64,000 nt of DNA from the NCBI GenBank assembly GCA_900754075.1, contig CAAEBN010000044.1, positions 1 through 64,000 on the forward strand, read 5' to 3'. This stretch comes from an uncultured Collinsella sp. (GTDB taxonomy: Bacteria; Actinomycetota; Coriobacteriia; Coriobacteriales; Coriobacteriaceae). The translations under genes and the position numbers were made by a program. The notes beneath the pieces are model-generated. The model saw only the letters and a program-made list of their open reading frames with translations. It was not told the DNA's origin and did no database searches. Positions 7,090 to 15,009 of this stretch are shown here, piece after piece (positions within the stretch are counted from its first letter, which is position 1; each line of letters begins with the position of its first letter).

Positions 7090-8469
7090 ATGAACACCGA
7101 GGAAATTGCGCGCATCGTCGGCGATCAGCGCACCTACTTTAAGACGCACGCTACGTTTGATGTCGATGCTCGCTGCCGCGCACTGGTGCGCCTGCGCGAT
7201 GCGGTGCGGGCACACGAGACCGATATCGCCCATGCGCTCAAGACCGATTTGGGTAAGTCGCATGACGAGGCGTATATGTGCGAGATCGGCACGTCGCTTT
7301 CCGAGATTCGTCATCAGATTGCGCATATGGCCCGATGGAGCCGCCCGCGCCTGCGCCCCTGCGACCTCGCCAATGCCATTAGTGTGTGCAAAACGCAAGC
7401 CGTGCCCTATGGCGTCACGCTCATTATGGCTCCGTGGAACTACCCGTTTTTGCTAACACTCGAGCCGCTCGCCGGCGCCCTTGCCGCGGGTAACACCGTG
7501 GTCATCAAGCCGAGTGCCTATGCGCCGGCTTCGAGCGCGGTGCTCAGGCAGATTTGCGAGGAAGCATTTGATCCGCGCCTGGTAACGGTCGTCGAAGGCG
7601 GGCGTGCCGAGAACGAGGCGCTGCTCGATGAATGCTGGGACAAAATCTTCTTTACCGGAAGCGTTCCGGTCGGCAAGCTCGTCATGGAGCGCGCAAGTAA
7701 AAACCTTACGCCCGCGACGCTTGAGCTGGGCGGAAAGAGCCCCTGCATCGTGGATGCGACGGCAAACTTGAAGGTCGCGGCACGGCGTATCGCCTTTGGT
7801 AAATGGCTCAACGTGGGGCAGACCTGCGTGGCGCCCGACTACCTGCTGGTCGATACGCGCGTGCACGACGAACTGCTGGATCTCATCAAGGAGGAGGTCC
7901 GTCGCATGTTTGGCGAGCACCCGCTCGACAACGAGGACTACGGTCATATTGTCAACGCCAAGCATTTCGCGCGCGTACGCGGGCTGATCGACCCCGATAA
8001 GGTTGTGCTGGGAGGAACGGCGCGCGAGTCGTCGCTCAAGCTTGAGCCGACGATCCTAGACGGCGTGGCGCCTGAGGACGCCGTGATGCAGGAGGAGATT
8101 TTCGGCCCCATCTTGCCGGTGCTGACGTTTGAGAGCCTAGACGAGGCCGAGACGTTTATTACGGATCGTCCGACGCCGCTGGCCCTGTATATCTTTAGCC
8201 AGGACCGTGCGGTTCAGCAGCGCTTTGTGCGCTACGTGCCTTTTGGCGGCGGCTGCGTTAACGACACGATCATGCACTTAGCTACGAGCCATATGGGCTT
8301 TGGCGGCATGGGCGCGAGCGGTATGGGTCAGTACCATGGCCGCGAGAGCTTCGGTACGTTTAGCCACAAGAAGAGCATCGTGAACAAGGCAACCTGGCTG
8401 GACGTGCCATTCCGCTATGCCCCCTACGCAAGCTGGAAGCACAAGTTCGTGCGCATGTTTGTACACTAG
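7090..8469 (+). CDS. NAD(P)-dependent aldehyde dehydrogenase (ALDH3-like)
   Basis: A 459-residue aldehyde dehydrogenase, short like class 3 enzymes. It carries APWNYPFLLTLEPL with NTVVIKPS (cofactor pocket), FTGS, the general base in LELGGK, the nucleophile Cys in NVGQTCVAPDY, and EEIFGPILPV. AGGAGG lies 7 nt before the ATG. It is coupled to the alcohol dehydrogenase by an 8-bp gap and ends at the hairpin at 8478. Substrate unknown; fatty or short-chain aldehydes are plausible from the family. Confidence 0.9.
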   Translation: MNTEEIARIVGDQRTYFKTHATFDVDARCRALVRLRDAVRAHETDIAHALKTDLGKSHDEAYMCEIGTSLSEIRHQIAHMARWSRPRLRPCDLANAISVCKTQAVPYGVTLIMAPWNYPFLLTLEPLAGALAAGNTVVIKPSAYAPASSAVLRQICEEAFDPRLVTVVEGGRAENEALLDECWDKIFFTGSVPVGKLVMERASKNLTPATLELGGKSPCIVDATANLKVAARRIAFGKWLNVGQTCVAPDYLLVDTRVHDELLDLIKEEVRRMFGEHPLDNEDYGHIVNAKHFARVRGLIDPDKVVLGGTARESSLKLEPTILDGVAPEDAVMQEEIFGPILPVLTFESLDEAETFITDRPTPLALYIFSQDRAVQQRFVRYVPFGGGCVNDTIMHLATSHMGFGGMGASGMGQYHGRESFGTFSHKKSIVNKATWLDVPFRYAPYASWKHKFVRMFVH

Positions 8470-8477
8470 AAAAGAGC

Positions 8478-8516
8478 GCGGGTAATACGAACAAGTGTTC
8501 CTATTACCCGCATTTT
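8478..8516 (+). terminator. Terminator after the alcohol/aldehyde dehydrogenase operon
   Basis: A perfect 10-bp stem (GCGGGTAATA 8478-8487 with 8502-8511) plus inner GAACA/TGTTC pairing is followed by ATTTTG. It begins 8 bp after the aldehyde dehydrogenase stop codon. Confidence 0.75.
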
Positions 8517-8574
8517 GCGTTAGACTACTGCTATGGAGCACGGATGGGCCAACTCCCTTTAGAAGGGATTTGGT

Positions 8575-8658
8575 ATGAACGTAAGCGATGTTATTTCGTT
8601 ATTGGCGTTGTTAATCGCGGCTATCGAACTCGGCCTGTTTATCGGCCGAATGAAATAG
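8575..8658 (+). CDS. Small hydrophobic protein, putative holin-like (type I) toxin
   Basis: A 27-residue open frame beginning MNVSDVISLLALLIAAI and ending FIGRMK. It has one predicted transmembrane segment (residues 6-23), an acidic N-terminal side and a basic tail, which is the pattern of Hol-Tox/TxpA-like membrane toxins of Gram-positive bacteria. AGAAGGGA lies 6-8 nt before the ATG. A weak hairpin with a GC-rich base (GCCG...CGGC around 8657-8684) follows the stop, as is usual for such toxin mRNAs. No antitoxin was identified; an antisense RNA would be expected. This is family resemblance by eye only. Confidence 0.55.
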   Translation: MNVSDVISLLALLIAAIELGLFIGRMK

Positions 8659-8893
8659 CCGCCCCCGCGTAAGCGAAGACGGCCACTTCTCACGATGAAA
8701 ACGCGTATCGGAGTTGGCAAGACCCGCGGCAACGGGTGCCATCCGTGCTCCTATCTTATCTGCAAGCGTTCCGTCGCGCAAGCGTTGCGGCAAATGGTTG
8801 AAAGGTGCGGGCGGGTGAATCTGTGTCCGTACGGGCTCGTAGACTTCTCAATAAGGTTAAGCGCCGGTTTATCCGGCCGTTAGAGGAGCTGCC
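8659..8893. other. Intergenic region after the small toxin-like gene
   Basis: I see no convincing protein gene. ACCCG/CGGGT forms a small hairpin near 8726, and CAAGCGTT is repeated directly. The region is where an antisense or 3' regulatory RNA for the small hydrophobic gene would lie, but no promoter could be fixed. Confidence 0.3.
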
Positions 8894-9220
8894 ATGTACG
8901 AGCCTTCACGTGTGCTTCTGTCATTTCATATCGCAGGATTTCAATATGCCGACGGCGCTTTGGTCCTAGGCGATCTTAAAGTGGGCGATAAGCTGACGCT
9001 GCGTGCCGAGCGCGATAATCCCCATGATTCCGGGGCGGTTGCAATCTACTACGGCAACACCAAGCTCGGCTATGTTCCGGGAAACGAGGTCGGCCCGCTA
9101 TCCGTGATGATGTATTACGGACACGAGGGTGTATTTGAGGCGCGCGTGCAGCAGGTTGCCCCCGAGCGCAGCCCGTGGCATCAGGTGCGTGTTGGACTCT
9201 ACGTGGTGGATGCTCGCTAA
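8894..9220 (+). CDS. HIRAN-domain protein
   Basis: A 108-residue stand-alone HIRAN domain. HIRAN domains bind 3' ends or stalled-fork DNA in HLTF/Rad5-type helicases, and free-standing versions accompany DNA-repair or defence genes. The segment GDKLTLRAERDNPHDSGAVAIYYGNTKLGYVP contains the family's typical R-x-NP-D-x-AV pattern and LGYVP turn. GAGGAG precedes the ATG. A small acidic gene follows 19 bp later. The function here is unknown. Confidence 0.8.
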   Translation: MYEPSRVLLSFHIAGFQYADGALVLGDLKVGDKLTLRAERDNPHDSGAVAIYYGNTKLGYVPGNEVGPLSVMMYYGHEGVFEARVQQVAPERSPWHQVRVGLYVVDAR

Positions 9221-9238
9221 TCGGTTAGGGAGACCGCC

Positions 9239-9418
9239 ATGTTTGATGACGACGACCAGTTCGATTTGACAGACGATCCGTTTGAGTGGGATATGCTACT
9301 CGATGACAATGAGTTGGAGCGGGATCGTAAGAAGCGGCAGGATAAGAATGCCCAGGGTGACGCTTCGAAAAAGCAAGACAAGAGCCGCCGCGGACTGTTC
9401 GGCGGGTTCTTTGGATAA
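9239..9418 (+). CDS. Small acidic-then-basic protein of unknown function
   Basis: A 59-residue frame beginning MFDDDDQFDLTDDPFEW and ending in RRGLFGGFFG. The N-terminal half is strongly acidic, the middle is lysine/arginine-rich, and the C-terminus is glycine/phenylalanine-rich. TTAGGGAG lies upstream of the ATG, and the gene follows the HIRAN gene by 19 bp, so it is probably translated from the same transcript. No family recognised. Confidence 0.6.
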   Translation: MFDDDDQFDLTDDPFEWDMLLDDNELERDRKKRQDKNAQGDASKKQDKSRRGLFGGFFG

Positions 9419-9484
9419 CCGCCGCATCGCTGCGTCTGTATACTTAGCACGAGTTGAACACGTTGCGAAATGAGGACAGAGACG

Positions 9485-10030
9485 ATGATGTGGTTTACCG
9501 CCGACCTGCATCTGGGCGATACGAATATCTTGCACGACATGGACCGGCCGTTTGGCTCGGTCGAGGAGATGAACCGCAAGGTCATCGATGCCATCAATGA
9601 GTGCGTAGCTGTGGATGACCGTCTCTACATCCTGGGTGACTTTACCTATCGTTTGCCCCTGGCAGAGGCGGTGCGCCTGCGCGAGCGTATCGAATGCAAG
9701 AATGTGACGCTCATCCGTGGTAACCATGACGGCGACTGGGAAGATCCCGACGTACCGCAGATTTGGGAAGACGTGCGCGATTACCTGGAGATTGCTCCCG
9801 GCTATGCCAAGGGGCATCGTCTGGTTATGAGCCATTACCCCATGCTCAGCTGGAATGGCAAGGCGCGCGGCGCCATCATGCTACACGGGCATATCCACAG
9901 CAGGGGAGACCGCACCAACGTGCGCAACCGCGATCGCGAGCGCCCTATCTTTCGCTACGATGTCGGTCTCGACGCCAACGACTACAAGCCCGTAAGCCGA
10001 GACCAAATCCTCGGCTTCTTTGGACTGTAA
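9485..10030 (+). CDS. Calcineurin-like metallophosphoesterase
   Basis: A compact 181-residue metallophosphoesterase. The complete ligand set is visible in order: DLHLGD, GDF, GNHDGDW, SHYPM and GHIHSRGD. The length fits the small phage/bacterial phosphoesterase group. ATG 9485 follows GAGGACAG; an upstream ATG at 9470 overlaps that ribosome-binding site. The substrate is not predictable. It lies downstream of the HIRAN and acidic small genes and before two tandem hairpins. Confidence 0.85.
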   Translation: MMWFTADLHLGDTNILHDMDRPFGSVEEMNRKVIDAINECVAVDDRLYILGDFTYRLPLAEAVRLRERIECKNVTLIRGNHDGDWEDPDVPQIWEDVRDYLEIAPGYAKGHRLVMSHYPMLSWNGKARGAIMLHGHIHSRGDRTNVRNRDRERPIFRYDVGLDANDYKPVSRDQILGFFGL

Positions 10031-10050
10031 TTCTCGAACCACCGCACAAA

Positions 10051-10124
10051 CCGCGACAAAGGGGGGCGGGCACCTTTGTCGTGGTTCTGGCGCCGTTGCC
10101 ATTATGGCGGCGGCGCCTTTTTTG
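10051..10124 (+). terminator. Two tandem hairpins, the second a strong intrinsic terminator
   Basis: The first hairpin has CGACAAAGG (from 10053) pairing with CCTTTGTCG to about 10083. The second is a GC-rich stem (10089-10102 with 10104-10117, two G-U pairs) followed by six T residues. Together they end the HIRAN-to-phosphoesterase transcript. Confidence 0.75.
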
Positions 10125-10181
10125 TCCGTGCGGCGCGGTAGAGTGTAGGCGGTTGAAATTTGCGTCCATCGAGGAGCTGCT

Positions 10182-11939
10182 ATGAACGAGATCAGGTGCC
10201 CGCATTGCGGCGAAGTTTTTAAGGTCGATGCTTCTGGCTATGCGGATATCGTCAAACAAGTGCGCGATGCCGAGTTTTCGCGCGACCTGGATGAGCGTGT
10301 GAAGGCGGTCCAGCGCGAGGGCGAGCAGGCGCTGGAACTTGAGCGCTCACGTTCGACGGCTGCCTTACAAAAGGCAGAGTCTCAGCGCAATGCTCAGCTT
10401 GTCGAGCAGAAGAACGCTGCGGCTCAGAAGTTGGCACAAGAGGTTGCCAAGCGCGATGCTGAGCTTGCCGAGCTGCGCGCCAAGCTCGAGGGCGCTGCCG
10501 CAGAGCGTGAGGGTGCAAGCCAGCGTGCAGCGGTTGAGGCCCGTGCCGATGCTCAAAAGGAGAATGCTGAGCTTCAGCGCGAGATCGACAATTTGCGTGC
10601 GCAGCTGGGACGCAAGGATGACGAAGCCAAGCTTGCCGAGGCTTCGGCGCGCAATGCTGCTCAGAACGATTTAGCTGCACGCGATGCGCAGATTGCAGAA
10701 TTGCAGGCAAAGCTCTCCGCGGCGGACAAGGCCCAGGAGATGGCGCTTGCCGCCGCTGCGGCCGAGTCGCAGCGTGAGATCGATGCCGCTCGCGGCGAGG
10801 CTGAGCGCACGCTTGCTGACTATCGCGCAAAGGTACAAGAGAAGTTTTCCGCCGCAAAGGCTCAGTCCGAGCAGGAGGCCGAGGGCCTGCGTGCGCAGCT
10901 GCGCGAACAGGAGCTGACGGCCAAAATGAACCTATCGGAGGCGGTCGCCGCGGCAGAGCGTGAGCGTGACGAGGCACGTGCCAAGCTGACGAGCGAGCTG
11001 GCGGTGCGTGATTCTCGCGAGGAGCAAGCCAAGGCGGCACACGAGCTCGAGCTCGCGCAGGCCAAGCGCGTGAGCGACGAGTTGATCCGCTACAAGGACG
11101 AAGAGATTGAGCGCCTTAAGGAAATGAAGATCCGCCTGTCCACCAAGATGGTGGGCGAGTCGCTCGAGCAGCATTGCGAGACCGAGTTTAACCGTCTGCG
11201 TATGACCGCGTTTCCTAATGCGTACTTCGAGAAAGACAACGATGCGTCCGAGGGCACCAAGGGCGACTTCATCTTCCGCGAGTGCGACGCGAGCGGCAAC
11301 GAGGTCATTTCGATTATGTTCGAGATGAAAAACGAGAACGATGAGACCGCGACCAAGCATAAAAACGAGGACTTCTTTAAGAAGCTCGATCACGATCGTC
11401 GCCAGAAAGGCTGCGAGTATGCGGTGCTCTGCACCCTGCTGGAGCCCGAGAGCGAGCTCTATAACGCGGGAATCGTGGACGTGAGTTACCGCTATGAGAA
11501 GATGTACGTGATCCGCCCGCAGTTTTTCATTCCCATGATCACGCTGCTGCGCAACGCCGCCATGGGTTCGCTGCGCTATAAGCAGGAGCTGGCGGAGTAC
11601 AAACAGCAGAATATCGACGTCACGAACTTCGAAGCCAAGATGGAAAAGTTCAAGAATGATTTCGGTCGCAACTACGAGATCGCGAGCCGCAAGTTCCAAA
11701 CGGCGATCGATGAGATCGACAAGACGATTAGCCATCTGCAGAAAACCAAGGAGGCGTTGCTGTCTTCCGAGAACAACCTGCGCCTAGCCAACAAGAAGGC
11801 CGACGATCTTACCATTCGCAAGCTCACGTGGGGCAACAAGACCATGAAGGCGGCGTTTGACGAGGCGCGCGGGGCTGCGCCAGAGACAAACGATGAGCCC
11901 GCCGAGGCGGATTCGTATGAGGTCGAGGATGCCGAGTAA
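10182..11939 (+). CDS. DUF2130-family coiled-coil protein with PD-(D/E)XK-like C-terminal domain
   Basis: A 585-residue protein. It starts with a single knuckle CPHCG (residues 6-10), continues with a long Ala/Glu/Arg/Gln coiled coil (about 30-320), and ends in the DUF2130 domain (about 325-550). In that domain GDFIFRE and then FEMKNEN give a D...ExK pattern of restriction-endonuclease-like folds, and CEYAVLCTLLEPESELYN is a strong family segment. The C-terminus is acidic. GAGGAG lies before the ATG. The function of DUF2130 is not established; a nucleic-acid-acting role is inferred. Confidence 0.85.
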   Translation: MNEIRCPHCGEVFKVDASGYADIVKQVRDAEFSRDLDERVKAVQREGEQALELERSRSTAALQKAESQRNAQLVEQKNAAAQKLAQEVAKRDAELAELRAKLEGAAAEREGASQRAAVEARADAQKENAELQREIDNLRAQLGRKDDEAKLAEASARNAAQNDLAARDAQIAELQAKLSAADKAQEMALAAAAAESQREIDAARGEAERTLADYRAKVQEKFSAAKAQSEQEAEGLRAQLREQELTAKMNLSEAVAAAERERDEARAKLTSELAVRDSREEQAKAAHELELAQAKRVSDELIRYKDEEIERLKEMKIRLSTKMVGESLEQHCETEFNRLRMTAFPNAYFEKDNDASEGTKGDFIFRECDASGNEVISIMFEMKNENDETATKHKNEDFFKKLDHDRRQKGCEYAVLCTLLEPESELYNAGIVDVSYRYEKMYVIRPQFFIPMITLLRNAAMGSLRYKQELAEYKQQNIDVTNFEAKMEKFKNDFGRNYEIASRKFQTAIDEIDKTISHLQKTKEALLSSENNLRLANKKADDLTIRKLTWGNKTMKAAFDEARGAAPETNDEPAEADSYEVEDAE

Positions 11940-11956
11940 GGCATAGCGTATAGTGC

Positions 11957-11997
11957 AAAAGCGGGGCCGCTGGCGATATTGCCAACGGCCCCGCTTT
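11957..11997. terminator. Bidirectional terminator between convergent genes
   Basis: AAAGCGGGGCC and GGCCCCGCTTT flank a short loop containing a further TGGC/GCCA pairing. A residues on the left and T residues on the right suit both the DUF2130 gene (+) and the helicase (-). Confidence 0.7.
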
Positions 11998-12018
11998 GTT
12001 TCGTTCCAGTATGTTCGA

Positions 12019-14700
12019 CTAGTCCTCGAGCAGGTCCTCGATAAAGCCGACGCGGTAGTTTTTGAGGATGACCTCGCCGCCGTCCTGCGTGGCGTCCAGA
12101 TCGACATCGCCCATGATGCCAAAGTCGTGGTCGCCATCCTCGTCGGCAAAGATCTGGTGCACGTGCCATACGTGCGCGGTCTTCTCGTCGGACTCGTCGA
12201 TGGAAAACATCGCGGCGCTGCGGGCGTCTCCGTCGGTGAGGATTTCCTCGTGCTGCTCATGGTAGGCATCGAGCGCCTTTTGCCAACGGATTTCGCTCAT
12301 GCCCCAGTCCTCGTCGAGCTCGCCCAGATCGCGCACGTGTCCGCGGGCTGCAGGGGTTGCGGGGCGGAAGGGCGCGTTGCGCACCAACAGCGTGCAGCCG
12401 CGACGGTCCGCAACGACCTCGTCGATGCCCTGCGGCGGCGCGGCATCGAGGGCTGCCGGGTTGCCGGCGTTCTCCCACTCGTCCACCAGGCTCGAGTCGA
12501 CCGAGCGCACCACAAAGCCGAGCCACGAAATGATGTCACGCAAGCGCTCATCGCGCTTCTCAATGGGCACGGTGCGGTCGAGCGAACGGTAAGCCTCTGC
12601 CAGGTAGCGCAGCAGAATGCCCTCGGAGCGGGCGATGCCGAGCTTTTGGATATAGCCCTTAAAATCGCTCGCGCTTTCCAGCATATCGCGCAGAACGCTC
12701 TTGGGAGAGAGCTGATAGTCGTTGGCCCAGGGTACTTCCTGGCAGTACTTGTCAAAGGCGGCGTCGAGCAAGTCCTCGAGCGGCTTTTCGTAGGTGACGT
12801 CCTGGATGCGCTCCAGACGCTCCTCATAGTCGACGCCGTCGGCCTTCATCTCGGCCATAGCGCGATCGCGTGCTGCGCGCTCCTGCGCGCGCAATACCTG
12901 CTTGGGGTCCTCGAGCGTAGCCTCGACCATCGAGATGAGGTCCATGGTATAGGTCTCGCTCTCGGGATCGAGCAGCTCCAGCGCGGCAAGCAAGAACGGC
13001 GAGAGTGGCTGATCGAGTGCAAAGTCCTCGGGCAGATCGACCGTCAGCGCGTAGTCGATGTCCGGCGCGGCATCAGCCGGAGCGTCGGGTGCGGGCGGCA
13101 CCTCGGTGCGCACGACGACGCCGGAGTCGATGAGCGTGGCGAAGATCTCGTCGGCACGCTCATCGAGCTTTGCCTTTTCCTCGGGAGTCTGCAGGCTCGT
13201 CTCGATGAGGTCGTGCACGCGGGCACGGGCATCGCCGCCCTGCTCGACCACGCTAATCACCATGGAGTGTGTGATGCGAAGGCGCGGCTTGAGCGTTTCG
13301 GGCTGCGTTTCGATCAGGCGCTCAAAGGTCTGCTTGTTCCAGGTGACAAAGCCCTCGGGGGCCTTCTTCTTTTTAATCTTGCGGAGCTTCTTGGGGTCGC
13401 CGCCCGCCTTGGCCATGAGTTTGGCGTTCTCGATCTCGTGCTCTGGGGCCTCGGCGATGACCATACCCTCGGTATCGAAGCCCGAACGGCCGGCGCGACC
13501 GGCGATCTGATGGAACTCGCGGGCGCGCAGGCGACGCATTTTGTAGCCGTCAAACTTGGTGAGTGCGGTGAGCACCACGGTGTGGATGGGCACGTTGATG
13601 CCGACGCCGAGTGTGTCGGTGCCGCAAATGACGGGCAACAGGCCCTGCTGCGCCAGGCGCTCGACCAGTAGGCGATAGCGCGGCAACATGCCAGCATGGT
13701 GCACACCGACGCCGCAGCCGAGCAAGCGCTTGAGAATCTTGCCGAAAGCCGTCGAGAAGCTCGTGCCCTTGGCCGCCTCCTTGATGGCCTCGCGCTGCTC
13801 CTTGCTGGCAATGCCAAAGTTGGCGAGGGATTGCGCCGTCGCAAGGGCGGCATCCTGGCTAAAGTGCACGATATAGAGCGGGGCCTCGCCACGGCGCATG
13901 GCGAGCTCGACGGTGCCCTCGAGCGAGGTCGTCACGTAGTCGTAGCTCAGCGGCACGGGGCGCGGGGCATCGACGACCAAGTCGCAGACAGCGCCGGTGT
14001 GTTCCTCGAGCGAGGCGGCGATCGCGGTGACATCGCCGAGTGTGGCGCTCATGAGCATGAATTGCGTGTGAGGCAGGGTGAGCAACGGCACCTGCCAGGC
14101 CCAACCGCGGTCGGGGTCGGCAAAGTAGTGGAACTCGTCCATGGCGACGCAGCCAACATCGGCATCTTCGCCCTCGCGCAGTGCATCGTTGGCAAGGATT
14201 TCTGCCGTACAGCAGATGACGGGCGCCTTGGTGTTGATATGCGTATCGCCGGTGATCATGCCGACGTTATCGCGGCCGAGCACCTGCACAAGGTCGAAAA
14301 ACTTCTCACTGACCAGAGCCTTGATAGGAGCCGTGTAGTAGCAGCGCTTGCCCTGCGCCATGCCCATAAAGAGCATGCCCAGCGCGACGAGCGATTTACC
14401 CGATCCGGTCGGTGTTCCCAAAATGACGTGATCGCCGGCCGCCAGGTCCATGAGGGCTTCTTCTTGGTGGTCCCACAGCTCAATGCCGCGGTCGCTCGTC
14501 CATTCAAAGAAGCGTTCGAAAGCCTGATCAGGCGTGAGCCATGGTTCGGGCTCGCTACCATCTTCGGGCTCCCACCAGGTGGGGGAGAGCGCACCGAGCG
14601 AGCCAAACTCGGCTTCGGTTCCCGTGCCGCCCGAGAATGAGCTGGCGGCGCCGGCGCCGGAAACGGTGCTGGCGGAAGTATCTGTCGTGGTCTGTGCCAT
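12019..14700 (-). CDS. Ski2-like DEAD/DEAH-box RNA helicase (DUF3516 type)
   Basis: An 893-residue SF2 helicase. Visible motifs are GTPTGSGKS (I), TAPIKALVSEKF (Ia), MDEFHYF (II), MLMSATLG (III), and a C-terminal RecA domain with GTDTLGVGINVP and HQIAGRAGRSGFDTEG (VI). A long C-terminal part (about 500-893) fits actinobacterial DUF3516 helicases, probably acting in RNA turnover or structured RNA remodelling. ATG 14700 (MAQTTTD) is chosen because the next upstream frame runs into the repeat element at 14823. A low-complexity Ser/Gly/Ala linker covers residues 5-35. Ribosome-binding site GAGAGAAAG is weak. Confidence 0.85.
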   Translation of the reverse strand: MAQTTTDTSASTVSGAGAASSFSGGTGTEAEFGSLGALSPTWWEPEDGSEPEPWLTPDQAFERFFEWTSDRGIELWDHQEEALMDLAAGDHVILGTPTGSGKSLVALGMLFMGMAQGKRCYYTAPIKALVSEKFFDLVQVLGRDNVGMITGDTHINTKAPVICCTAEILANDALREGEDADVGCVAMDEFHYFADPDRGWAWQVPLLTLPHTQFMLMSATLGDVTAIAASLEEHTGAVCDLVVDAPRPVPLSYDYVTTSLEGTVELAMRRGEAPLYIVHFSQDAALATAQSLANFGIASKEQREAIKEAAKGTSFSTAFGKILKRLLGCGVGVHHAGMLPRYRLLVERLAQQGLLPVICGTDTLGVGINVPIHTVVLTALTKFDGYKMRRLRAREFHQIAGRAGRSGFDTEGMVIAEAPEHEIENAKLMAKAGGDPKKLRKIKKKKAPEGFVTWNKQTFERLIETQPETLKPRLRITHSMVISVVEQGGDARARVHDLIETSLQTPEEKAKLDERADEIFATLIDSGVVVRTEVPPAPDAPADAAPDIDYALTVDLPEDFALDQPLSPFLLAALELLDPESETYTMDLISMVEATLEDPKQVLRAQERAARDRAMAEMKADGVDYEERLERIQDVTYEKPLEDLLDAAFDKYCQEVPWANDYQLSPKSVLRDMLESASDFKGYIQKLGIARSEGILLRYLAEAYRSLDRTVPIEKRDERLRDIISWLGFVVRSVDSSLVDEWENAGNPAALDAAPPQGIDEVVADRRGCTLLVRNAPFRPATPAARGHVRDLGELDEDWGMSEIRWQKALDAYHEQHEEILTDGDARSAAMFSIDESDEKTAHVWHVHQIFADEDGDHDFGIMGDVDLDATQDGGEVILKNYRVGFIEDLLED

Positions 14701-14822
14701 GTGGTTTGCTTTCTCTCGCGTTTGTCCGCCAACTATTATGGCGTAGCGGCGGCGCGGGGTGCCAGCGCGCGAGAAAATGCAGGAAATGGGCGTTCTGCCC
14801 AGCCGTTTGGTGCAGCTGCCAG

Positions 14823-14944
14823 CTAAGTGAGTAGACTTTTTGCAATATCGCGAGCACATGGCTTTTGCGCAAGGGCTTTACCTGCGGTTTTAGTTTCGTT
14901 ATGCGGGTTGTGCTTGGCTATTGCAAAAAAGTCTACTCACTTAG
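14823..14944. repeat. 120-bp inverted-repeat element, copy 3
   Basis: The 18-bp arm CTAAGTGAGTAGACTTTT is present with its complement at the right end. Pairing extends inward further than in the other copies: GACTTTTTGCAATA opposite TATTGC plus A-run and GTC, then GAGCACA opposite TGTGCTT. The interior shares TTTACCTGCGGTTTT with copies 1 and 2. It lies between the divergently placed helicase start and the end of trmB, outside any gene. Confidence 0.85.
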
Positions 14945-15009
14945 GCTCGAGGGCCGTTTGCTGGCGCCTATTCGCGCTTGTTTGCCGACGTCGCGACCAT
15001 CAGAAGCCC

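Noticed and set aside
8695..8883. 62-codon plus-strand frame between the toxin candidate and the HIRAN gene
   Set aside because: No ribosome-binding site, unusual Cys/Arg-rich composition and no family; kept as non-coding.
13696..14640. Plus-strand frame opposite the Ski2-like helicase
   Set aside because: Shadow of the helicase N-terminal motifs; no independent start signal.
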